From an uncultured Oscillospiraceae bacterium (lineage in GTDB: Bacteria > Bacillota > Clostridia > Oscillospirales > Oscillospiraceae), in NCBI GenBank assembly GCA_934565425.1, contig CAKTHW010000002.1, forward strand, positions 1 through 56,402: a stretch of DNA of 56,402 nt, read 5' to 3'. A model generated the notes under the pieces. It saw nothing but the letters and a program-made list of their open reading frames with translations. It ran no database searches and was not told the origin of the DNA. Positions within the stretch are counted from its first letter, which is position 1. Every line of letters starts with the position of its first letter. A program made the position numbers and the translations under genes. Below are positions 50,276-56,402 of the stretch, in pieces.

Positions 50276-52513
50276 TCACCCCTTAGCGCGTTGGACGCCC
50301 AGGACATCGCGGATGGAGTAGAGCTTTTTCATCACCATATCCAGCTCCGCCCGATCCCGGACGCTGACCAGGACGGTGATGATGGCGAACCCGTCCGGGG
50401 TGCCCTTGGCGGTGATGGAATCCACTCGGATCTTGGCCGCCGATAGCGTAGCTGCCACGTCCAGGAACAGGTCGGGACGATCCTTGGCGGACAACTCCAG
50501 CGTGGTCGGATAGGCGTCCAGATTGCCCGTGCTCCAGGACACCGGCACCCAGCGCCCTTTGGCCGCCGCCCGTTTCTCCGGCGTGGCGTTGGGACAGTCC
50601 TGCCGGTGGACGGAGACGCCGTAGCCGCGGGTGATGAACCCCACCACCGGGTCACCGGGGACGGGAGTGCAGCACTTGGCGAACTTGACCAGGCAGTTGT
50701 CCAGGCCGTCCACGATGATGCCGTTTTTGGAACAGTGTTTCTTGGCAGGAGGCGGGTCGGGGGGCAGAGAGGTCTTGATGTGCATGGTCTGGGTCTGATC
50801 TTCCGCAGCCACCAGCTCCTGCACCGCGTTCTGCTCCTTATGCTCCTTGTTGATCTGCAAAATTTCATTGCGGATACGGTTGACCGCCTTCAAAGCTGTC
50901 ATCCCACCGTAGCCGATGGCGGCATACAGGTCTTCCAGCGTGCTGTACTGGAGCTTTTTCAGCATCCGAGGCAAATTTTCCTCGCTGGAGATCATGGTCA
51001 TAGAGAACCCCGACCGTTTCAGCTCACTCTCGAAAGCGGCACGGCCGTGGATGATGTTGTCCGCCCGCCGTTCCTTCTTGAACCATTGGCGAATTTTGTT
51101 CCGCGCCTCGTTGCTCTTGCACAGCTTCATCCAGTCCCGGCTGGGGCCTTTGGCGGACTTAGAGGTCAAGATCTCCACAATGTCGCCGTTGGAGAGCTTG
51201 GTCTCAAAGGGCACGATGCGCCCGTTGATCTTAGCCCCCGTCATGTGGTTGCCCACGGCGGAGTGGACGGAGTAGGCGAAGTCGATGGGGGTGGAACCGG
51301 CGGGCAAGCCTTTGACCTCCCCCTGTGGGGTGAACACGAACACCTGGTCGGAGAACAGGTCCACCTTCAGGGAACCCACAAATTCCTCCGCGTCCGTGTC
51401 CTCCTGGCTCTCCAGCAGACGGCGCACCCACTCAAAGGTGTTCTCACCGCTGACCTCAGAGTTGGCCAGCCCCTCCTTGTACTTCCAGTGTGCCGCCACG
51501 CCGTACTCGGCCGTCTCGTGCATCTCCCACGTGCGAATCTGCACCTCAAAGGGGATACCGGCGTTGCCGATGACGGTGGTGTGGAGGGACTGATACAGGT
51601 TGGGCTTGGGGGTGGAGATATAGTCCTTGAACCGGCCAGGCACCGGGTTATACATATCGTGAATCAGCCCCAGCACGTTGTAGCACTCCGCCACATCGTC
51701 CACGATGACCCGGAAGGCGCACAGGTCGAAAATCTCTCCCAACGTCTTCTGCTGGGCGAACATCTTGCGGTAAATGGAATAAATGTGCTTGATGCGGCTG
51801 GTGATGGTGCAGTGGATGCCCTCCTCCTCCAGCCGGTGCTGGATGTGTACCTTGGTGGCAACCATGAATTCCTTGTTTCGCTGTTCCTGCTTGGCCAGGG
51901 CGTCCTCAATCTCCTGATAGCCGATGGGGTCCAGATATTTCAGTGCCAGATCCTCCAGCTCCCACTTGATGCGCTGCATACCCAGCCGGTGAGCGATGGG
52001 GGCGTAGATCTCCAGGGTCTCCCGGGACTTTTCCCGCTGTTTCTCCGGCGTCTGATACTGCATCGTGCGCATATTGTGCAGCCGGTCGCAGAGCTTGACC
52101 AGGATGACCCGGATGTCCTTGCTCATGGCCATGAGCATCTTGCGCAGATTCTCCATCTGCTTCTCTTCCATGGACACGTAGTTGATCCGGGTCAGCTTGG
52201 TGACCCCCTCCACCAGGTCAGCGATGGTGGGGGAGAATTCCCGGCTGATGTCCTCGTGGGTGCTCTTGGTGTCCTCGATGCAGTCGTGGAGCAGGGCGGC
52301 ACAGAGGGCGTCCGTGTCCAGCTTCAGATCGGCCACGATGTTGGCCACCGCCAGAGGATGGGTGATGTAGGGGGAACCGTCCTTCCGGGTCTGCCCCTCA
52401 TGGGCTTTGGCGGCGTAGCAGTACGCCTTGTACAGAAGCGTTTTGTTCAGGGCTGGATTGTAGGACAGCACGTGCCGTTCCAGTTCATTGTAGTAGTGCA
52501 GCATAGGGTCCAT
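50276..52513 (-). CDS. rel: Bifunctional (p)ppGpp synthetase/hydrolase (Rel/RSH)
   Basis: A 745-residue stringent-response enzyme. Domains in order: HD hydrolase (about 25-180; HPLAVANIVADL, LLHDCIEDT), synthetase (about 240-350; RVIVDDVAECYNVLGLIH, DYISTPKPNLYQSLHTTVIG), TGS (about 400-460; VFVFTPQGEVKGLPAGSTPIDFAY), helical and zinc-finger region (FAKCCTPVPGDPV, near 605) and C-terminal ACT (about 665-740). Both catalytic halves keep their key residues, so it probably makes and degrades (p)ppGpp. The ATG at 52513 follows AAGGAGG; the upstream in-frame start at 52606 lies inside recJ. The apt gene often found next to it is missing. Confidence 0.96.
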   Translation of the reverse strand: MDPMLHYYNELERHVLSYNPALNKTLLYKAYCYAAKAHEGQTRKDGSPYITHPLAVANIVADLKLDTDALCAALLHDCIEDTKSTHEDISREFSPTIADLVEGVTKLTRINYVSMEEKQMENLRKMLMAMSKDIRVILVKLCDRLHNMRTMQYQTPEKQREKSRETLEIYAPIAHRLGMQRIKWELEDLALKYLDPIGYQEIEDALAKQEQRNKEFMVATKVHIQHRLEEEGIHCTITSRIKHIYSIYRKMFAQQKTLGEIFDLCAFRVIVDDVAECYNVLGLIHDMYNPVPGRFKDYISTPKPNLYQSLHTTVIGNAGIPFEVQIRTWEMHETAEYGVAAHWKYKEGLANSEVSGENTFEWVRRLLESQEDTDAEEFVGSLKVDLFSDQVFVFTPQGEVKGLPAGSTPIDFAYSVHSAVGNHMTGAKINGRIVPFETKLSNGDIVEILTSKSAKGPSRDWMKLCKSNEARNKIRQWFKKERRADNIIHGRAAFESELKRSGFSMTMISSEENLPRMLKKLQYSTLEDLYAAIGYGGMTALKAVNRIRNEILQINKEHKEQNAVQELVAAEDQTQTMHIKTSLPPDPPPAKKHCSKNGIIVDGLDNCLVKFAKCCTPVPGDPVVGFITRGYGVSVHRQDCPNATPEKRAAAKGRWVPVSWSTGNLDAYPTTLELSAKDRPDLFLDVAATLSAAKIRVDSITAKGTPDGFAIITVLVSVRDRAELDMVMKKLYSIRDVLGVQRAKG

Positions 52514-52556
52514 AAAAACGCCTCCTTCTTTGCTACGGTAAAAGTTGAAAATCGTG

Positions 52557-54626
52557 TTAAGAGTCCTCCAGCAGCTGACGCAGCTGTTGCAGGATGGTGG
52601 AGTCATTCAAGTCCACCTTCTGTTGTACCTGACGCAGGCTGATGCGCAGCACCTCCGCCTCTGCCGCCAGGTCGATCAGCCCCCGCTCCTGTAACACATC
52701 CAGACAGATGAGCGTCCGGGAACAGCCACAGGGGAGGCCAAAGGTGCGGGCGATGTGGTTGGACAGCGCCAAGGGCTGTTCGGTCAGCGTGCCGTCACCG
52801 GCGTAGTGGGCCAGATAACGCCACGTGGCCACAAAGTCCTGCCGCTGAGGCAGCAGCCGCAATAGCTCCTGATTGCTCAGCACCTCGCCAGCCCGGAAGC
52901 GCTGATAGATGCGCAGATCCACCATCGCCGGGGACAGCGCCCGACGGATGTCGGTGATGAGCAGCTGCACCGTGCGGCAGCCGCGGAATTGGTTCACCTG
53001 GGGATAGCAGGCCAAGTCCAGCCGCATCCCACTGCGCAGCCCGGCGGCACGAGGGGTAGTGGAGAAGAAGATGGCGTCCAAGATGACCCCATCGCAGTCC
53101 ACCTGCATCCGGGTGTGTCGCCCGCCGCCCACGCAGGAGTAGCTCAGCAGGGTGGCGTGTTCCACCAGGAAGGTGGGACGGGGGTTGCCGGTGCCGAAGG
53201 GCTCCAACGCCTCCAGCGCCTCCACATTCTCCAAGGTCAGCAGCTGATTGGGCAGCACCGCGTCCAATACCAGGTCGCTGCCGCCCTCCTTCAAGGGCGC
53301 GTAAGCGTCCGCCAGCTGGCACATCTTCCGCCGGAAGGCGGGAATCTGTTGGGCGGTGATGGTGAACCCCGCCGCCTGGGCGTGGCCGCCAAAGCCCTCC
53401 AGCAGGTCGCTGCACTGCTCCAGCGCGGAGAACAACGGGAACCCGCCGCTGCTGCGGCAGGAGCCTTTCCCTCGGTCGCCCTCTAAGCAGATCATAAACG
53501 TAGGCACCCCATACCGTTCCGCCAACCGGGAGGCCACGATGCCCACCACGCCCTGATGCCAGTTCTCCCCGGCCAAAACGATGGCGCTGCCCCGCAGGGC
53601 GGGACGCTGATCCAGCAGGGTGGTGCATTGGCTGAAGATGTCCTGTTCCACCAGCTGTCTTTCTCGGTTCAGCTGACACAGCTTCTGTGCCAATTCTGCC
53701 GCCAGCAGCGGGTCGTCGGTGAGCAGTAAGTCCACCGCCAAGAAGGGACAGCCCATCCGGCCGGCTGCGTTGATGCGAGGAGCCAGAGAAAAGCTGATAA
53801 AGGAGGCGGTGATGGGTTTTTCGTTGATGCGGGACTCTTTCAGCAGCATGGCCAGCCCCACCCGCCGGGTGTTGGGGATCAGGTTCAGTCCCAAGGTCAC
53901 GATGGAGCGGTTCTCGCCGGTGAGCTGCATCACGTCTGCCACCGTGCCGATGGCGGCCAGGTCGGCGTATTCCAGCAGCAGCGCGTCCTGTCGCTCCGCA
54001 CCACCCAGTGCCAGCACCAGCTTCAGCGCCACACCCACCCCGGCCAGCTCCTGGAAGGGGTAGGGACACCCCGGCTGATGGGGGTTGACGATGGCGCAGG
54101 CGTCAGGCAAAATTTCCTTGCACTCGTGGTGGTCAGTGATGACCACATCCAGACCCAGCGCACTGGCGTGGGTCACTTCGTCCAGGTTGGTGATGCCGCA
54201 GTCCACCGTGATGATGAGGGTCACCCCACGCTGTGCCAGGGAGTCGATGGTCTCCGGGTTCAGGGAGTACCCCTCCCGGATGCGGTCGGGCACGTAGGGG
54301 ATGACGTTGCCACCTTGACTGCGCAGGTAATCGGTGAGCAGACAGGTGGCGGTGATCCCATCCACATCATAGTCGCCATAGACGCAGATGGTTTCCCCTG
54401 CCGCCAGCGCGCGGGCAATCCGCTCCACCGCCTCCGGCATGCCCTTCATGGTCATGGGGTCATGGAGGCGGGAGACAGCGCAGCTCAAAAAATCCTTGGC
54501 CTGCTCTCCACGGTCAAAGCCGCGGGCGGCCAGGACGAGGGCGGAGAGGGGAGGGATGCCGGCGGATTCCAGTTCCGCGGCGGCGTTTGGGTTACAGGGG
54601 GTCAAAGTCCAGTTCTTAAATTTCAT
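52557..54626 (-). CDS. recJ: Single-stranded-DNA-specific exonuclease RecJ
   Basis: A 689-residue 5'-3' exonuclease of DNA repair and recombination. DHH motifs are intact: DYDVDGITA near residue 83, DCGITN near 140, DHHECKE near 162 and the GGHAQAAGF DHHA1 motif near 405. An OB fold follows (about 460-560) and a C-terminal extension as in Firmicutes RecJ. The ATG at 54626 follows GAGGAAG. It begins the minus-strand cluster recJ-rel-yitT-dtd-MBL-hemZ-kinase, driven by a strong promoter. Confidence 0.95.
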   Translation of the reverse strand: MKFKNWTLTPCNPNAAAELESAGIPPLSALVLAARGFDRGEQAKDFLSCAVSRLHDPMTMKGMPEAVERIARALAAGETICVYGDYDVDGITATCLLTDYLRSQGGNVIPYVPDRIREGYSLNPETIDSLAQRGVTLIITVDCGITNLDEVTHASALGLDVVITDHHECKEILPDACAIVNPHQPGCPYPFQELAGVGVALKLVLALGGAERQDALLLEYADLAAIGTVADVMQLTGENRSIVTLGLNLIPNTRRVGLAMLLKESRINEKPITASFISFSLAPRINAAGRMGCPFLAVDLLLTDDPLLAAELAQKLCQLNRERQLVEQDIFSQCTTLLDQRPALRGSAIVLAGENWHQGVVGIVASRLAERYGVPTFMICLEGDRGKGSCRSSGGFPLFSALEQCSDLLEGFGGHAQAAGFTITAQQIPAFRRKMCQLADAYAPLKEGGSDLVLDAVLPNQLLTLENVEALEALEPFGTGNPRPTFLVEHATLLSYSCVGGGRHTRMQVDCDGVILDAIFFSTTPRAAGLRSGMRLDLACYPQVNQFRGCRTVQLLITDIRRALSPAMVDLRIYQRFRAGEVLSNQELLRLLPQRQDFVATWRYLAHYAGDGTLTEQPLALSNHIARTFGLPCGCSRTLICLDVLQERGLIDLAAEAEVLRISLRQVQQKVDLNDSTILQQLRQLLEDS

Positions 54627-54708
54627 GTTTGTCGCTTCCTCAATGACGTCAATCCCCCAGCGGTTGACGTCCATCCAATCGAAAAGATGTAAAATAAGAT
54701 TAACTTAA

Positions 54709-54737
54709 ATTATATCAAATTCCTCCCATAAATACAA
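54709..54737 (-). promoter_or_regulatory. Promoter of the recJ-rel cluster
   Basis: Minus-strand TTGTAT (54732-54737), 17 bp, TATAAT (54709-54714) with an extended TGA. Confidence 0.75.
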
Positions 54738-54762
54738 TGGAGGGAACATAAAAAGTGACCGC

Positions 54763-54791
54763 TTGTCCCGGCGGTTTTGGTCTGGTATAAT
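54763..54791 (+). promoter_or_regulatory. Promoter of the YbaK-type gene
   Basis: TTGTCC (54763-54768), 17 bp, TATAAT (54786-54791), 34 bp before the start; divergent from the recJ promoter. Confidence 0.8.
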
Positions 54792-54825
54792 GGGAAAAAG
54801 CCCAAAAATGGGGGAGGGGATTTCC

Positions 54826-55311
54826 ATGGGAAAAAAGCAGAAAAAAACCAACGTCATGCGCATCCTGGACCAGAAAAAGATTCCATACACCGCCAGAGAA
54901 TATCCCCACGAGGAGGGGGTCGCCGTAGACGGTGTGACCGTGGCCAAGAGCATGGGACAGGACCCGGGGAGCGTCTTCAAGACCCTGGTGACCCGCGGCG
55001 CCAGCGGAGAGTATTACGTCTTCGACATCCCGGTGGCGGAAGAGCTGGATCTGAAAAAAGCCGCCAAAGCGGTGGGCGAGAAGAGCGTGGCCATGCTCCA
55101 CGTGTCCGAGCTGCTCCCCCTCACCGGCTACGTCCGCGGCGGCTGTTCTCCCGTGGGCATGAAGAAGCCCTTCTTCACCACCTTCCACGCCAGCGCCCTG
55201 ACCTACGACAACATCTCCGTCTCCGCCGGCAAGATCGGCGAGCAGGTCACCCTGTCCCCCCAAGCCCTCTGCGACCTGGTAGGCGGACAGTTCGCGGACG
55301 TCATCAAGTGA
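54826..55311 (+). CDS. ybaK: YbaK/EbsC-type Cys-tRNA(Pro) deacylase
   Basis: A 161-residue trans-editing enzyme of the YbaK/ProX group, which clears mischarged Cys-tRNA(Pro). The conserved core includes VFKTLVTRG (Lys near residue 47), a VPVAEELDLKKAAKAVG-like segment, and GYVRGGCSPVGMKK near 104, which carries the catalytic Gly-Gly and Lys/Ser surroundings. The ATG at 54826 follows GGGGAGGGG; an in-frame upstream start overlaps the promoter. A single gene, with a terminator after it. Confidence 0.93.
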   Translation: MGKKQKKTNVMRILDQKKIPYTAREYPHEEGVAVDGVTVAKSMGQDPGSVFKTLVTRGASGEYYVFDIPVAEELDLKKAAKAVGEKSVAMLHVSELLPLTGYVRGGCSPVGMKKPFFTTFHASALTYDNISVSAGKIGEQVTLSPQALCDLVGGQFADVIK

Positions 55312-55329
55312 CAGAACAACAAACAACAA

Positions 55330-55366
55330 AACGCCCACACCGGTTACGAAAACCAGTGTGGGCGTT
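55330..55366. terminator. Bidirectional terminator between ybaK and the L,D-transpeptidase gene
   Basis: AACGCCCACAC (55330-55340) with GTGTGGGCGTT (55356-55366), an inner GG/CC extension and a T-rich tail on both strands. Confidence 0.85.
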
Positions 55367-55408
55367 ATTTTGTCACTTGCGAGGAATCAAGTGTTCCTCA
55401 TCGGTTGG

Positions 55409-56402
55409 TTACTTCTTTGCAGCAGGGTCGGTGGGATCCATCTTGGTGCCGGCCTTGACCTTGCCGCCGCTGTTGGCGATGGTGACCTTGCCGTTGGGCC
55501 CCTTGGTCTTGCTGTTGGAGAACTTGCACAGCACCTTGCCGGAACCCTGATAGCCGACGCAGTCATAGATCAGCTTGGCGTTGCCGCACTGCACGCGGAT
55601 GCAGTAGTAGGAACGATTGGCGCCCAGATTGTTGTAGGTCTTCCATGCCAGTGCCTTCACGCTCTTTGCAGTGTAGCGGGAGGAATGGATGAGCGCACCA
55701 TAGGTGCCCTGGACACGGGTGGCGTACTGATAATAGCTGGTCTTCTTGGAGTCCGGGTTGGTGAAGGACCACCAACGACGGCGATAGGTCAGCTTGTAGC
55801 TGCCAGTCTTGAAGTGAGCGTTCTCCTCGGGAGTGGTGGTGACGAAGCTCTTGGCGGGGATGTCATACTTCTTGGTCTTGGAGTTGTAGAGCAGCATATC
55901 CACGGTGTGGTTGGGACGGTTGACGTTGACGACCATCTTCTTCTTCATGTAGCTCTTGCCGAAGTGAGCGAACAGATCCTTGACCTGAGCGCCGTCCTTG
56001 TCGAAGTAGTAATAGTAGGTGCTGCCGTTGCACTTCACATAGTGCCAACCCACCAGAGGCTTGCCGTTCTTGTTGTAATAACGCTTGCCGCCAACGGTTT
56101 TCCAGCCGTCCTCAGGCTTCACTTCTTCACCCTTGGAGAAATAGAATCCCTTGTACTTCTTCAGGTTGGATTCTGTGCCGTTGTAGACGCCGGTGAACAG
56201 GACGCCGGTGCCCTTGGTGTACTTGTACATCTTGCCCTTGACCATACGGTAACCGGTCAGGGGGTCTGCATAGGGCTGGGTCTTGGAGCCCACCAGGGTG
56301 GCCTCGGTGGCCACATACAGCTTACCGTCCGTCCAGGTCTTGCCGTCGCCCAGATAAGCTTCCAGCTCCAGCTTGGACTTGTGGCCGTCATAGATGACCT
56401 TG
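55409..56402 (-). CDS. L,D-transpeptidase (YkuD)-like cell-wall protein with glucan-binding-type repeats, 5' end outside the window
   Basis: About 330 codons are visible and the frame stays open to the window edge. The upper part has aromatic-rich repeats (KMYKYTKGTGVLFTGVYNG, GWKTVGGKRYYNKNGKPLVGWHYV) of the choline/glucan-binding type. A YkuD-like domain follows: VNVNRPNHTVDMLLY, then AHFKTGSYKL and GALIHSS, ending at SYYCIRVQCGNAKLIYD. YkuD enzymes carry S-H-G-C in that place; here it reads S-Y-Y-C, so Ser, Cys and the upstream His survive but the conserved His-Gly is lost. The tail (GGKVKAGTKMDPTDPAAKK) is charged. The catalytic state is therefore uncertain. Confidence 0.75.
   Translation of the reverse strand, partial: KVIYDGHKSKLELEAYLGDGKTWTDGKLYVATEATLVGSKTQPYADPLTGYRMVKGKMYKYTKGTGVLFTGVYNGTESNLKKYKGFYFSKGEEVKPEDGWKTVGGKRYYNKNGKPLVGWHYVKCNGSTYYYYFDKDGAQVKDLFAHFGKSYMKKKMVVNVNRPNHTVDMLLYNSKTKKYDIPAKSFVTTTPEENAHFKTGSYKLTYRRRWWSFTNPDSKKTSYYQYATRVQGTYGALIHSSRYTAKSVKALAWKTYNNLGANRSYYCIRVQCGNAKLIYDCVGYQGSGKVLCKFSNSKTKGPNGKVTIANSGGKVKAGTKMDPTDPAAKK

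Noticed and set aside
1..56402. Mobile element, prophage or CRISPR content
   Set aside because: No transposase, integrase, phage structural gene, long direct repeat or spaced-repeat array was found; gene content is core metabolism and regulation.

Overview
The window looks like a core chromosomal segment of a GC-rich, spore-forming, strictly anaerobic member of the Bacillota, most like the gut Oscillospiraceae (Clostridia). The grounds are: a SpoIIE gene; pyruvate:ferredoxin oxidoreductase as a central enzyme; RNase J; HemZ; T-box and L20-type leader control; strong AGGAGG ribosome sites; a Firmicutes-style recJ-rel-dtd-hemZ cluster; and GC-rich coding sequence with AT-rich promoters. No phage, transposase, integrase, CRISPR array or plasmid function was found.

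Layout. 1-3.0 kb (minus): a Cys-rich Mrp/NBP35 ATPase, an orphan ABC-2 permease and DusB. 3.1-5.5 kb (plus): spoIIE. 5.5-6.1 kb: a truncated small gene overlapping tail-to-tail with a membrane-anchored XRE regulator. 6.2-9.7 kb (minus): nifJ (PFOR), broken in its thiamine-diphosphate domain. 9.75-10.45 kb: a long AT-rich spacer with a rod-like potential RNA fold. 10.4-20.8 kb (plus): comM, marR plus a membrane-anchored DUF4015-like protein, dCMP deaminase, a nucleotidyltransferase-mutase fusion whose mutase half looks dead, RNase J behind a pseudoknot-containing leader, and a beta-helix lipoprotein. 20.9-22.3 kb (minus): three small genes including an HD hydrolase. 22.5-28.0 kb (minus): ilvB-ilvN-ilvC and ilvD behind a T-box. 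28.1-29.3 kb (plus): tyrA behind a Tyr-rich leader peptide and an attenuator. 29.2-31.6 kb: an orphan EutN/CcmL protein, a divergent XRE/SLOG pair with repeated operators, and an EamA transporter. 31.7-33.1 kb: infC-rpmI-rplT with an L20-type attenuator and an AUU start. 33.3-37.6 kb: acyl-CoA synthetase, GNAT, trmB, tRNA-Pro(UGG) and an unknown membrane protein. 37.7-45.6 kb: SulP, a YbjN-like protein, azlCD with a divergent XRE-cupin regulator, a MmcQ/YjbR protein, and LysR divergent from an NSS transporter. 45.6-54.6 kb (minus): one long co-directional cluster recJ-rel-yitT-dtd-MBL-hemZ-nucleoside kinase. 54.8 kb to the end: a YbaK-type deacylase, and an L,D-transpeptidase that runs off the window.

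The most unusual signals are regulatory and structural. The tyrA leader encodes a 25-residue peptide with three Tyr codons within four positions, followed by a perfect terminator with a mutually exclusive pairing. The XRE/SLOG divergon carries three ATTAGMTAAT-like sites. Two unexplained RNA folds lie at 10.12-10.24 kb and in the RNase J leader. Several proteins keep a family fold but lack signature residues. No single multi-gene novel system stands out; the candidates are listed separately with what would refute them.
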